Source of the DNA: Halovibrio variabilis
GTDB lineage: Bacteria; Pseudomonadota; Gammaproteobacteria; Pseudomonadales; Halomonadaceae
Reading direction: 5' to 3'
Assembly: GCF_007991175.1 (NCBI RefSeq)
Contig: NZ_BJXV01000001.1
Span: 124,001 to 188,000, forward strand
DNA: 64,000 bases
Shown: in pieces, positions 7,506 to 16,868 of the stretch
Layout of the letters: every line of letters begins with the position of its first letter
How positions within the stretch are numbered: position 1 is the first letter of the stretch
Made by a program: the position numbers and the translations under genes
Notes under the pieces: generated by a model
The model's input: the letters and a program-made list of their open reading frames with translations, nothing else
Told to the model about the DNA's origin: nothing
Databases searched by the model: none

Positions 7506-10343
7506 ATGAGCGTAAACCACAGCTTAGACGAGCGCTTTACCCTGACGCTGGATGGCGTTGAGGTGAGTGCAAGCCCCGGTGAAAGCCTCTGGCAGGTGGC
7601 CAAGCGCGCCGGCGAGACCATTCCCCACCTGTGCTTCAAGGACGCCAGTGGCTACCGCGCCGACGGCAACTGCCGTGCCTGCATGGTGGAAATCGAGGGC
7701 GAGCGTGCCCTGGCCGCCAGCTGTCTACGCCAGGCGACACCGGGTATGGTGGTTAATAGCGCAAACTCTGAACGCGCGCACACGGCCCGCAAGATGGTCA
7801 TGGAGATGCTGCTGGTCGACCAGCCAGAGCGGGAGGAGAGCCCCGACAGCGGCAGCCACTTCTGGGCCATGGCCGATCAGTTGGCCATTGATGCCACGGC
7901 GGCGCGCCATAAACTACCCCGGCGAGACGAGCGTGAGACGGCTACCGTGCACCATGTCGCCTCGCGAACGGATAGCCTGGCGCAAGACAGCAGCCACTCT
8001 GCCATGCGCGTCAACCTTGACGCCTGCATCGAGTGCAACCTGTGCGTGCGCGCCTGTCGCGACGTACAGGTCAACGACGTCATCGGCTTGGCCCACCGCG
8101 GTGCGGCCTCGAAGATCGTGTTTGATTTCGACGACCCCATGGGCGAGAGCACCTGCGTGGCCTGTGGCGAGTGCGTTCAGGCCTGCCCCACCGGCGCTCT
8201 GATGCCCGCTACCCTGGTCGACAAAGAGGGACGCGGCGACTCTACCGTGGCCGACCGCCAGGTCGACTCGGTGTGCCCCTACTGCGGAGTGGGCTGCCAG
8301 CTCACCTATCATATCAAGGACGACGAGATCCTTTATGTGGAAGGCCGCGACGGCCCCTCTAACCAGAACCGGCTGTGTGTCAAAGGGCGCTTCGGCTATG
8401 ACTATCCGCGGCATCCATCTCGGCTTATCGCTCCGCTGATTCGTCGCGAGGGGGTCGCTAAAGGTCTCGACCCGGACTTCGACCCCGCCCAGCCTCTGAC
8501 CCATTTCCGCGAGGCGAGCTGGGATGAGGCCCTGGCGTTTGCCGCCAGCGGGCTTATCGACCTTAAAGCGACTTATGGTCCTGACGCTCTGGCGGGGTTC
8601 GGCAGCGCCAAGTGCTCCAATGAAGAGGCGTGGCTATTCCAGAAACTGGTACGTACGGGGTTTGGCTCCAACCACGTGGATCACTGCACCCGTTTGTGCC
8701 ACGCAAGCTCGGTGGCGGCGCTGATGGAGTGCATCGGCTCCGGCGCCGTGACCGCCTCCTTTATGCAGGCCGAACAGGCCGACGTGGTGATCCTTATCGG
8801 CTGCAACCCGGCGGTCAATCATCCCGTGGCGGCCACCTTTTTCAAGCAGGCCGCCAAACGCGGTACCAAACTGCTGATCCTCGACCCCCGCGGTCAAGCC
8901 CTGGATGCCTACGCCCACCAGAGCGTACGCTTCTCGCCGGGGTCCGATGTGGCGCTGTTCAACGCCATGCTCAACGTGATCATCAGCGAAGAACTTTATG
9001 ACACGACCTATATTGCCGAGCATACCGAGGGCTTCGAGGCCCTTAAAATGCATACGGTAGATATGACGCCCGAAGCGATGAGCGGCCTGTGTGGTGTTGA
9101 GCCCGATACCATCCGCGAAGTGGCGCGGCTGTATGCCAACGCCGAGCGGGCGATGATCTTCTGGGGCATGGGTATTTCCCAGCATACGCACGGCACCGAC
9201 AACGCGCGTGGCCTGATCTCGCTGGCGCTGGCCTGCGGCCAGACCGGGCGCCCCGGCACCGGCCTGCACCCTTTGCGGGGGCAGAACAACGTCCAGGGGG
9301 CCTCCGATGCGGGCATGATCCCCATGGTGATGCCGGACTACCAGCCGGTCAGCGATAGCCAGGTACGTGCGGCGTTTGAAGAGCTGTGGAACACCAAACT
9401 GGATCCCACGCCGGGCCTCACCGTGGTGGAAATCATGGATGCCATCGCCGCCGGTACCATCCGCGGCATGCTTATCCAGGGCGAAAACCCGGCCATGTCC
9501 GACCCGGACCTGGACCATGCCCGGGCCGCCTTGGCGAAGCTGGAACATCTGGTGGTACAGGATCTGTTTGTCACCGAGACCGCCCAGTTCGCCGATGTCA
9601 TCCTGCCTGCCTCCGCGTGGCCTGAGAAGAACGGCACCGTTACCAACACCAATCGTCAGGTGCAGATGGGGCGTGCGGCGGTACCGCTACCCGGCCAGGC
9701 CAAGCCTGACTGGTGGATTACCCAGGAAATCGCCAAGCGTTTCGGCCTGGACTGGAACTACCAGCACCCGCGAGACGTTTTTGCCGAGATGAAGCAAGGG
9801 ATGGCTTCGCTGGACCATATTTCCTGGGAGCGTCTGGAACGCGAGCAGTCGGTGACCTATCCCTGCTCGGCGGATGATGCGCCGGGGGCCGATGTGGTCT
9901 TCAGCGATGCTTTCCCCACGGCCAGTGGCCGGGCGAAGTTCTCGCCCACGCGGCCACTGCCCCCGGATGAACCGGTCGATAGCGACTACCCAACGGTACT
10001 CACCACCGGGCGCCAGTTGGAACACTGGCATACCGGCTCCATGACCCGCCGTGCCAAGGTGCTCGATGATCTGGAGCCGGAAGCAGTGGCAAGCCTGGGG
10101 CCTGCTGAGTTTATCCGGCTGGGGATGGCGCCGGGCGATGAGCTGACGATCGCCACCCGGCGAGGATCGATTACCCTCAAAGCGAGGACGGATCCGGGCA
10201 TGCCCGAGGGCATGGTGTTCGTGCCCTTCTGTTACGGGGAAGCAGCGGCAAACCTGTTAACCAATTCAGCGCTGGATCCTTACGGCAAGATACCGGAGTT
10301 CAAGTATGCCGCCTGCCGGTTGAGCCGCTCGGACGTGGCCTGA
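7506..10343 (+). CDS. fdhF: NAD-dependent formate dehydrogenase alpha (molybdenum/tungsten catalytic) subunit
   Basis: About 945 residues. I prefer the ATG at 7506 because AGGGAG sits 6-7 bases before it; an ATG at 7500 abuts that site. Domains in order: NuoG-like [2Fe-2S] ferredoxin (PHLCF, then GNCRACMVE), a His-Cys cluster region, two [4Fe-4S] motifs (CIECNLCVRACRD and CVACGECVQACP), the MopB [4Fe-4S] motif (CPYCGVGCQ with RLCVKGRF), then the bis-MGD catalytic domain and C-terminal molydopterin-dinucleotide-binding domain. The metal-ligand cysteine followed by histidine is in CTRLCHASS, near residue 398, so this is a Cys rather than selenocysteine enzyme. It oxidises formate to CO2, with electrons passed to NAD through the fused beta subunit. 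No gamma/delta subunit or FdhD chaperone gene is nearby. A GC hairpin follows at 10365. Confidence 0.94.
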   Translation: MSVNHSLDERFTLTLDGVEVSASPGESLWQVAKRAGETIPHLCFKDASGYRADGNCRACMVEIEGERALAASCLRQATPGMVVNSANSERAHTARKMVMEMLLVDQPEREESPDSGSHFWAMADQLAIDATAARHKLPRRDERETATVHHVASRTDSLAQDSSHSAMRVNLDACIECNLCVRACRDVQVNDVIGLAHRGAASKIVFDFDDPMGESTCVACGECVQACPTGALMPATLVDKEGRGDSTVADRQVDSVCPYCGVGCQLTYHIKDDEILYVEGRDGPSNQNRLCVKGRFGYDYPRHPSRLIAPLIRREGVAKGLDPDFDPAQPLTHFREASWDEALAFAASGLIDLKATYGPDALAGFGSAKCSNEEAWLFQKLVRTGFGSNHVDHCTRLCHASSVAALMECIGSGAVTASFMQAEQADVVILIGCNPAVNHPVAATFFKQAAKRGTKLLILDPRGQALDAYAHQSVRFSPGSDVALFNAMLNVIISEELYDTTYIAEHTEGFEALKMHTVDMTPEAMSGLCGVEPDTIREVARLYANAERAMIFWGMGISQHTHGTDNARGLISLALACGQTGRPGTGLHPLRGQNNVQGASDAGMIPMVMPDYQPVSDSQVRAAFEELWNTKLDPTPGLTVVEIMDAIAAGTIRGMLIQGENPAMSDPDLDHARAALAKLEHLVVQDLFVTETAQFADVILPASAWPEKNGTVTNTNRQVQMGRAAVPLPGQAKPDWWITQEIAKRFGLDWNYQHPRDVFAEMKQGMASLDHISWERLEREQSVTYPCSADDAPGADVVFSDAFPTASGRAKFSPTRPLPPDEPVDSDYPTVLTTGRQLEHWHTGSMTRRAKVLDDLEPEAVASLGPAEFIRLGMAPGDELTIATRRGSITLKARTDPGMPEGMVFVPFCYGEAAANLLTNSALDPYGKIPEFKYAACRLSRSDVA

Positions 10344-10364
10344 TCGGTAGCACCGCCCCGGCCC

Positions 10365-10396
10365 CGCCCATGGAGTGTTCCTCCATGGGCGCTTTC
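10365..10396 (+). terminator. Probable terminator after the formate dehydrogenase genes
   Basis: CGCCCATGGAG (10365-10375) and CTCCATGGGCG (10381-10391) form an 11-bp perfect stem with a 5-base loop, followed by CTTTC. The stem is strong but the T tract is poor. The roughly 230 bases between it and the next start contain AT-rich sequence that presumably holds the ABC operon promoter; I could not pick a confident one. Confidence 0.6.
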
Positions 10397-10629
10397 ATAT
10401 CACGTCGTTAAAAAATTGCTTCCATAGCCGACTTCCCACACCTGCGGCATGTTGATATTCAACGCTAATTGTCCCCACCAAAATTGCGATGCGCCACACG
10501 CAACCCGTATGGTTCTTAACAAGCATTAGGAAAAAAATATAAATCAATAAGGTTCCAAGGGGGCGTTTAAGGGGTGTGTTCGATCGTGCACTTACCTTGA
10601 CGCAACGGGGCTTTAACCGGGGAATGTCC

Positions 10630-11769
10630 ATGAACGAGACCCTTGCAGACGCTGGGGTGGAGACGGCAGCGACGACAGAGACGTCGTCGTGTTTTGCCCG
10701 CTTCGTCAATGTTCAAAAGAGTTATGACGGTGTCGAGTTGGTCGTCAAGGATTTCAGCCTTGACATCCGCAAGGGTGAATTCGTCACCCTGCTGGGTCCT
10801 TCGGGCTCTGGTAAGACCACTTGCCTGATGATGATGGCAGGCTTCGAAACGCCCACCCACGGCGAAATTCTCCTCAAGGACGAGCCGATCAGCGGCTTGC
10901 CGCCGCACAAGCGCGGTATCGGCATGGTGTTCCAGAACTATGCGCTGTTCCCGCACATGACGGTGGCCGAGAACCTCGCCTTCCCGCTCGAAGTACGCCA
11001 TCTAAACAAAGCACAGATCAAAGAGAAAGTGGATAAGGCACTGGCCATGGTGCGCCTGGAAGAGTTTGGCGACCGCCGGCCGGCGCAGCTCTCCGGTGGT
11101 CAGCAGCAGCGCGTGGCGTTGGCTCGGGCGCTGGTCTTTGAGCCTGAGCTGGTGCTGATGGATGAGCCGCTGGGCGCGCTGGACAAGAATCTGCGTGAAG
11201 AGATGCAGTACGAGATAAAGCGCATTCACGCCCGCCTTGGGGTGACCATGATCTATGTCACCCACGATCAGACCGAAGCACTGACCATGTCGGACCGCAT
11301 TGCGGTCTTCAACGACGGTATTGTGCAGCAGTTAGCCTCGCCGGATGAACTCTACGAGCGGCCGGAGAATGCGTTCGTCGCTTATTTTATCGGCGAAAAC
11401 AATCGCCTGCAGGGCGAGGTTTGTGAGCATCTCGGTGACGACTGCAAAGTACGCCTCGATAGCGGCGACACGGTGATTGCCAAACCGGTAGCGGTGGGTG
11501 GGGTGGGCTCGCGAACGACGCTGTCACTGCGGCCCGAGCGGGTCAGCATCCTGCGTGGGGATGCTGCGGAGCAGTTCGATAATCAATTTACCGCCACCGT
11601 GCAGGAGGTCATCTACCTTGGCGACCACCTGCGTACGCGGGTTGCGGTGTGCGGTAACGATGATTTCATCCTCAAGACGCCCAATGCCCAAGGCGTTGGC
11701 GTTATGCGCCCTGGCCAGCAAATTCAGGTCGGCTGGTCGAGTGCCGATTGCCGCGCGCTGGATGCCTGA
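10630..11769 (+). CDS. Spermidine/putrescine-type ABC transporter ATP-binding protein (PotA-like)
   Basis: 379 residues from the ATG at 10630, chosen because GGGGA lies 6 bases before it; the frame is open upstream. It shows Walker A GPSGSGKTT, the signature LSGGQQQRVALARAL, Walker B LVLMDEPLGALD and the switch histidine in YVTHDQTEAL. The last 120 residues form the TOBE-type regulatory domain typical of PotA/FbpC ATPases. It opens a four-gene operon with a periplasmic binding protein and two permeases. Substrate cannot be read from sequence: PotABCD-type systems carry polyamines, but relatives carry many amino or quaternary compounds, and its position inside a betaine catabolic region makes a methylated amine a reasonable guess. 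Confidence 0.9.
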   Translation: MNETLADAGVETAATTETSSCFARFVNVQKSYDGVELVVKDFSLDIRKGEFVTLLGPSGSGKTTCLMMMAGFETPTHGEILLKDEPISGLPPHKRGIGMVFQNYALFPHMTVAENLAFPLEVRHLNKAQIKEKVDKALAMVRLEEFGDRRPAQLSGGQQQRVALARALVFEPELVLMDEPLGALDKNLREEMQYEIKRIHARLGVTMIYVTHDQTEALTMSDRIAVFNDGIVQQLASPDELYERPENAFVAYFIGENNRLQGEVCEHLGDDCKVRLDSGDTVIAKPVAVGGVGSRTTLSLRPERVSILRGDAAEQFDNQFTATVQEVIYLGDHLRTRVAVCGNDDFILKTPNAQGVGVMRPGQQIQVGWSSADCRALDA

Positions 11770-11847
11770 GTCGGACGGCAGTCGAAATCGCCGTATCGCG
11801 GCATCCCATGGTGTCGGCGGCAAGTGTCACATAACCGGAGAATCTCT

Positions 11848-12957
11848 ATGAAGACCATTATTCGCAAACGCGTACTCAAGGCAGGCATCGCTGTCGTGGG
11901 GCTGTCGTCACTCGCCGTGGCGGTCAGTGCTCATGCCCAGCAGACGCTGAACATTGTTTCCTGGGGCGGTGCTTATAGCATGAGCCAGCACGAGGCTTAC
12001 GATAAGCCGTGGATGGAGAAGACTGGCGACGAAATCGTCAATATCGACCGCAGCGGGAACGCGCTAGCCGGTCTGCGCGCTCAGTCCCAGGCTGGCAACG
12101 TGACCTGGGATCTGGTCGACATGCTTCCTGCCGATGCCATGATCGCCTGCGCTGAAGGGCTGATTGAACCTCTTGATCACGATGAGCTGCTGGCTGACGC
12201 CCCGGATGGTACGCCGCCCAGTGAGGACTTCGTCGACGGTGCTTTGGGCGACTGCTTCGTGGCATCCATCGTCTATTCCAATATCGTCGCCTTTAATAGC
12301 GATATGTTTCCCGAAGACGATCAGCCCAGCACCATCGAGGATGTCTTCGATCTGGAAAACTATCCCGGTAAGCGGGCCTTGCTGCGCAAGCCGATCAATA
12401 ATATGGAGTGGGCCTTGATTGCCGATGGTGTCGATCGTGAGGAGGTCTACGCCATGCTTGAGACCGAAGAAGGCGTGCAGCGTGCCTTCGACAAGCTCGA
12501 TACCATCAAAGACGAGGTCATCTGGTGGGAGGAGGGCGCCCAGCCGCCGCAGCTACTGGCCGATCAGGAAGTCGCTTTCGCCTCTGCTTATAATGGCCGG
12601 ATCTTCAATGCCATGGTCACTGAAGACCAACCCTTCGAGATTATCTGGGATGCTCAGGTGTTCGAGCTGGACGGCTGGGTCGTACCCACCGGCAAGCTCG
12701 ACAAGGTAAAGGATTACCTCCATTTCGCCACCGATACCCAGCGACTCGCCGATCAGGCCCAGTACATCTCCTATGGCCCGGCACGCCTGTCTTCCTCTGA
12801 GTTGGTTTCCACCCATGCCGAAACCGGTATGGAGATGACGCCGCACATGCCGACCCACGAGCCCAACTTCGCAACGGCGCTGCAGAAAGACGACCTGTTC
12901 TGGGCCGACTACAACGATGAGCTGACCCAGCGCTTCAACGCCTGGCTGTCCCGGTAA
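11848..12957 (+). CDS. Periplasmic substrate-binding protein, PotD/PotF-like
   Basis: 369 residues from the ATG at 11848, which has CCGGAG 7 bases upstream. The N terminus is a clear Sec signal peptide (positively charged KTIIRKR, hydrophobic core, likely cleavage after AHA near residue 30). The mature protein begins QQTLNIVSWGGAYSMSQ, the usual start of polyamine/iron-type type 2 binding proteins, and the closing section (GWVVPTGKLDKVKDYLHF) fits the same family. It delivers the ligand to the two permeases downstream. The gene lies about 80 bases after the ATPase, and a further 90-base gap precedes the first permease; a higher level of this subunit relative to the others is common in such operons. 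Confidence 0.9.
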   Translation: MKTIIRKRVLKAGIAVVGLSSLAVAVSAHAQQTLNIVSWGGAYSMSQHEAYDKPWMEKTGDEIVNIDRSGNALAGLRAQSQAGNVTWDLVDMLPADAMIACAEGLIEPLDHDELLADAPDGTPPSEDFVDGALGDCFVASIVYSNIVAFNSDMFPEDDQPSTIEDVFDLENYPGKRALLRKPINNMEWALIADGVDREEVYAMLETEEGVQRAFDKLDTIKDEVIWWEEGAQPPQLLADQEVAFASAYNGRIFNAMVTEDQPFEIIWDAQVFELDGWVVPTGKLDKVKDYLHFATDTQRLADQAQYISYGPARLSSSELVSTHAETGMEMTPHMPTHEPNFATALQKDDLFWADYNDELTQRFNAWLSR

Positions 12958-13047
12958 GGTTCTGCCGCCGCCCGTTGAAAATCGGGTGGCGGCATGTCGA
13001 TAGCCGATCGTTACTGATCGCTTCTTTCGCCTGATGGAGAGACCAAC

Positions 13048-14301
13048 GTGTCTGAATCTCCTGCAGCTCCCTTGAGAACGGCCGATGGTGTGCCGCTCAA
13101 GGTTAGTTTGCGTCGTACCGTGCGACGCTCGAAAATCAAGGCGCTGTTGCTGGTCGCGCCACTGCTCATATTTCTGTTCATCGCCTTCTTGATGCCATTG
13201 TTCGAAATGCTGTGGCGCAGTGTCGATAACCCTGAAGTGTCCACTCATCTATCGCGTACCGTTTCAGCGCTGGAAGGCTGGAACGGTGAGTCATTACCCG
13301 ATGAAGCCGCCTTTGCGGCCTTGGCCGAGGATCTCCGCGAAGGCCAGCAGGAACGCAACCTGGGCCTGTTGTCTAGCCGACTAAACTATGAGAAGTCGGG
13401 CATGCGCTCCACCATCAGTCGCACGGCGCGGCGTGTCGATACATTGGAGCCGCCCTATCGCGCGTCTCTCATTGAGGTCAATGACACCTGGGGAGAGCTC
13501 GATACGTGGAAGCTGATCCAGCGTGAGGCGTCCCCCTATACGATTTCGTATTACCTAGCAGCGGTCGACCTCCAGTTGAGCCCGGACGGCGAGATCGTCA
13601 AGGTGCCGGAGCACATGCGAATCCACGCCACCCTGTTCTGGCGAACGCTGTGGATGAGTGCTGTTATCACCGGCCTGACGCTGTTGCTCGGTTATCCGGT
13701 CGCCTTCCTGCTGGCGAGCCTGCCGGCGCGTCACTCCAACTTGCTGATGATCCTGGTACTGCTGCCGTTCTGGACCTCGCTGCTGGTGCGTACCACCACC
13801 TGGATCGCCATCCTGCAATCCCAAGGCGTGCTCAATGATGTGATGGTGGCATTGGGCCTGATTGCCGACGAGGCGCGTTGGCAGATGATCCACAACAAGC
13901 TGGGCACCATCATCGCCATGACGCACATCCTGTTGCCTTTTATGATCCTGCCGCTCTACTCGGTGATGAAGACCATCCCGCCCAGCTACATGCGTGCGGC
14001 ACGCTCACTGGGGGGCAAGCCGTTTCTTAGTTTTCGCCGGGTCTACTTCCCGCTGACGATTCCGGGCATTGCCGCCGGCGGCATTCTGGTGTTCATCCTG
14101 TCGATCGGCTACTACATCACACCGGCGCTGGTGGGCGGGCAGTCGGGGCGCTTCATTACCAACTACATCGCTTACCATATGCAGACATCGCTCAACTGGG
14201 GCCTGGCGGCTGCGATCGCCTCAATTTTGCTGTTCGTGGTGATTATCTGCTATCTGGTATTCAATCGCCTGATTGGCGTCGACAAGGTCAAGCTGGGGTA
14301 A
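13048..14301 (+). CDS. ABC transporter permease, PotB-like with enlarged periplasmic loop
   Basis: 417 residues, GTG start at 13048 with GGAGAG 6 bases upstream. TM1 is at about residues 31-55. The next hydrophobic helix begins near residue 196, leaving a polar stretch of about 140 residues (58-195) where classical PotB has only a few tens. The remainder is a normal BPD_transp_1 domain with the EAA-like motif (RAARSLGGKPFLSFRRVYFPLTIPG) that contacts the ATPase. Such extended forms occur in several PotB-like subfamilies. The gene ends 3 bases before the second permease. It forms the channel with that permease. Confidence 0.9.
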   Translation: MSESPAAPLRTADGVPLKVSLRRTVRRSKIKALLLVAPLLIFLFIAFLMPLFEMLWRSVDNPEVSTHLSRTVSALEGWNGESLPDEAAFAALAEDLREGQQERNLGLLSSRLNYEKSGMRSTISRTARRVDTLEPPYRASLIEVNDTWGELDTWKLIQREASPYTISYYLAAVDLQLSPDGEIVKVPEHMRIHATLFWRTLWMSAVITGLTLLLGYPVAFLLASLPARHSNLLMILVLLPFWTSLLVRTTTWIAILQSQGVLNDVMVALGLIADEARWQMIHNKLGTIIAMTHILLPFMILPLYSVMKTIPPSYMRAARSLGGKPFLSFRRVYFPLTIPGIAAGGILVFILSIGYYITPALVGGQSGRFITNYIAYHMQTSLNWGLAAAIASILLFVVIICYLVFNRLIGVDKVKLG

Positions 14302-14304
14302 ACA

Positions 14305-15156
14305 ATGACCATTCCTTCCTACGCCACCCGTGGCGAGCGCATCTGGCACTACGTATTCCTGGGTATCTGCGGCCTGGTCTTTTTGTTCCTGATTGGGCCG
14401 CTGCTGGTGATCATTCCGCTGTCGTTCAATGCCGAGCCCTACTTCACTTTCAGCAAGGCGATGCTGTCCTTCGACCCGGCCGGCTACTCACTGCGCTGGT
14501 ATCAGGACTTCTTTACCTCGAGTGAATGGCTCAATGCCATCAAGAACAGCTTTATCATCGGTATCGCCTCCACCTTTCTGGCCACGGTGCTGGGGACGGT
14601 GGCGGCGCTGGGATTGTCGAGTCGGCATATGCCGGCGCGCGGCGCGATCATGGCGCTGCTGATCTCGCCGATGGTCGTGCCGCTAATCATCTCGGCAGCG
14701 GCGATGTTCTTCTTCTTTTCCAAGGTCAACCTCGCCCAGACCTACGTGGGCGTGATTCTGGCCCATACGGCGCTGGGCATTCCTTTCGTGATCATCACCG
14801 TGACCGCTACGCTATCGAGTTTCGATACCACGCTGATTCGTGCAGCGCACAGCCTGGGTGCCAACCCCACGCGGACCTTCTTCAAGGTGGTGCTGCCGTT
14901 GGTCACGCCGGGGGTGGTCTCGGGGGCACTGTTCGCCTTCATTACGTCCTTCGACGAGGTGGTGGTGGTGCTGTTCATTGCAGGCCCTGAGCAGCGCACC
15001 ATGCCGATCCAGATGTGGTCGGGCATTCGCGAGCAGATCAGCCCGACGATCCTCGCCGTGGCCACCATGCTGGTGCTGCTCTCGATGCTGCTGCTCACCA
15101 CCCTTGAACTGCTACGCCGCCGGGGCGAACGGCTGCGGGGGCTCTCGCCCGGCTGA
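14305..15156 (+). CDS. ABC transporter permease, PotC-like
   Basis: 283 residues with six predicted membrane helices and an EAA motif (AAHSLGANPTRTFFKVVLPLVTPG) near residue 180. The N terminus RIWHYVFLGICGLVFLFLIGPLLVIIPLSFN is the usual PotC-type first helix. It starts 3 bases after the first permease, so the two are translationally coupled, and it ends the operon 60 bases before the convergent gbcA gene. It pairs with the PotB-like permease to form the inner-membrane pore. Confidence 0.9.
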   Translation: MTIPSYATRGERIWHYVFLGICGLVFLFLIGPLLVIIPLSFNAEPYFTFSKAMLSFDPAGYSLRWYQDFFTSSEWLNAIKNSFIIGIASTFLATVLGTVAALGLSSRHMPARGAIMALLISPMVVPLIISAAAMFFFFSKVNLAQTYVGVILAHTALGIPFVIITVTATLSSFDTTLIRAAHSLGANPTRTFFKVVLPLVTPGVVSGALFAFITSFDEVVVVLFIAGPEQRTMPIQMWSGIREQISPTILAVATMLVLLSMLLLTTLELLRRRGERLRGLSPG

Positions 15157-15158
15157 GC

Positions 15159-15184
15159 AAAAAAGGGGAGGCTAAGCCTCCCCT
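15159..15184 (-). terminator. Intrinsic terminator for gbcA (minus strand), between convergent operons
   Basis: AGGGGAGGC (15164-15172) pairs perfectly with GCCTCCCCT (15176-15184) around a 3-base loop. Read on the minus strand, the hairpin is followed by TTTTTT, so it is a strong terminator for gbcA. It may also impede transcripts from the ABC operon on the plus strand. Confidence 0.85.
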
Positions 15185-15219
15185 GTATGCAGCTGGTTGG
15201 GTCGCTATTCCTGCAAACC

Positions 15220-16506
15220 TCACCCTTGGGCTAGATGTAGCGTCGGTTTGTCGTAGCCTAAGTTCTCCAGCATACGAGCGGCGTACCAGTCGATAAAGTC
15301 GATAACACCGAACTCATAGGTCTCGGAGTAGGGGCCGGGTTGGTAGGCCTTGGAATTGATGCCACGCTGGTTCTCTTCGGCAAGCTGGCGGTCCTGGTCG
15401 TTGGTCGCATCCCATACGCGGCGAAGCTTTTCGGGGTCGTAGTCAACGCCTTCCACGGCATCCTTGTGCACCAGCCATTTGGTGGTCACCACGGTTTGCT
15501 GTGGGCCAAGCGGGAGTATGCGGAACACTACCGCGTGATCGCCCATGAAATGGTTCCATGAGTTGGGCAGATGCAGAATGCGCAGGGATCCCATGTCGGG
15601 GTTAGGTAAGCGTCCCATCAGCTTTTTGCAGCCTGGTTTGCCATCCATCGTCATCGACACAATGCCATCCAACATAGGCGTTCGGGTCATGCGATTACGT
15701 TTGCCAAAGCGCTTCAACTGATAGGGGACCTGGTCGTAATCCCAATCTCCTTGCTTGCGAGCCACCAGCGCCTTATAGGCAGGCGTTGCGCGGGGGTCGT
15801 CGGTGTCGTCAAACTCTTGCAGTGAGTTAAGCAGCTCAGGGTGAGCGCCATTGCAGTGATAGCACTCGCGATTGTTTTCGATCACCAGCTTCCAGTTGGC
15901 CTGCTCGACGATGCTGGACTCTACCGCGACCTTGACGTTGTCCATCTGGTACGGTTCAAGATAATGCTCAAGCGTTGTCAGAAACTCGTCAATGGCGGGC
16001 GGTTCGTCGCTCAGGTTGATAAAGATGAAGCCGCCTGCTGAGCGAACGCTGACCGGCTTTAGCCCAAATTGATCGAGGTTGAAGTTAGTACCCATATCGC
16101 TGCCGGCAAACAGCAAACGGCCGTCAAGCTCGTAGGTCCACTGGTGATACGGGCAAACAAGCTTAGCAACCTTGCCCTTATCCTTTGTGCAAAGGCGCGA
16201 ACCGCGGTGGCGGCAGACATTGTGAAACGCATGAATCGTGCCTTCACTGCCGCGTACGATGACAATGGGATTATCCCCCACCTCCAATGTCATGTAGTTA
16301 CCTTTAGCGGGGATTTCGCACGTCATGCCTGCGAAGAGCCACTCTTTCTCGAAAACCTCCTGCATATCAAGCGCGAACAGACGAGCGTCGTTATAAAACG
16401 GCTGCGGAAGCGAAAAGGTACGCCCTCTCTCCTGCAACATCTGGGCCGTTGAATCACGAGCCGCAGCGAGTGGATCGTCCATTATGTAAGAAACACTTTT
16501 TTCCAT
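15220..16506 (-). CDS. gbcA: Glycine betaine monooxygenase, Rieske oxygenase subunit
   Basis: 428 residues from the ATG at 16506, preceded by GAGG at 8 bases; the longer frame would need a TTG at 16566 with no ribosome site. The Rieske [2Fe-2S] ligands are C98-x-H100 (CRHRGS) and C118-x2-H121 (CPYHQW). The catalytic mononuclear iron region follows in NNRECYHCNGAHPELL. This is the ring-hydroxylating-type alpha subunit that oxidatively removes one methyl of glycine betaine, giving dimethylglycine and formaldehyde. Its reductase, gbcB, is divergently encoded next door, and dimethylglycine and sarcosine enzymes flank the pair. Choline monooxygenase and carnitine oxygenase are relatives, but the context decides for GbcA. 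Confidence 0.93.
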   Translation of the reverse strand: MEKSVSYIMDDPLAAARDSTAQMLQERGRTFSLPQPFYNDARLFALDMQEVFEKEWLFAGMTCEIPAKGNYMTLEVGDNPIVIVRGSEGTIHAFHNVCRHRGSRLCTKDKGKVAKLVCPYHQWTYELDGRLLFAGSDMGTNFNLDQFGLKPVSVRSAGGFIFINLSDEPPAIDEFLTTLEHYLEPYQMDNVKVAVESSIVEQANWKLVIENNRECYHCNGAHPELLNSLQEFDDTDDPRATPAYKALVARKQGDWDYDQVPYQLKRFGKRNRMTRTPMLDGIVSMTMDGKPGCKKLMGRLPNPDMGSLRILHLPNSWNHFMGDHAVVFRILPLGPQQTVVTTKWLVHKDAVEGVDYDPEKLRRVWDATNDQDRQLAEENQRGINSKAYQPGPYSETYEFGVIDFIDWYAARMLENLGYDKPTLHLAQG

Positions 16507-16868
16507 ACCAGTATCCTCGTGAACCTCCGCTTCCCCCTCAAGGGCTGCGATACGGCCGTTAGTCAAGATTGCGTGTCTTGTTGTTCTGTTATGTAACCTG
16601 GCGTTTTATTTACATGTGACCTGATGTCCATGACAGATTGTGTTGCAGGCGCTTGCCTGCCAGTTATCTACCCGCGACATCAGATGGCGTCGTGGCGACT
16701 AAAAAAGCGGTTTCTAAACAATAAAGAGTGGCACGAGGTAAGTACGCGTCGTTGTCAGGTAAGTCGACTAGTGGGTGCATCCTCAAAATGCTGTGCAAAG
16801 GTACTGGCCGTGTAACCAATACGGTTCGGTGATGCATAGTGATGAAGGCTGGTCAGGCAGAGGCGATA
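16507..16868. promoter_or_regulatory. Divergent promoter region of gbcA and gbcB
   Basis: These 362 bases control both halves of betaine monooxygenase. A perfect inverted repeat GCAGGC-gctt-GCCTGC is at 16645-16660 and is a candidate operator or hairpin. In Pseudomonas gbcA/gbcB are activated by the AraC-family regulator GbdR; no gbdR gene is in this window, and I cannot assign a GbdR site by eye. A 63-codon frame at 16624-16815 lacks support as a gene. Confidence 0.55.

Noticed and set aside
16624..16815. 63-codon frame between gbcA and gbcB
   Set aside because: No ribosome site and no recognisable sequence; it lies in a region expected to be regulatory.
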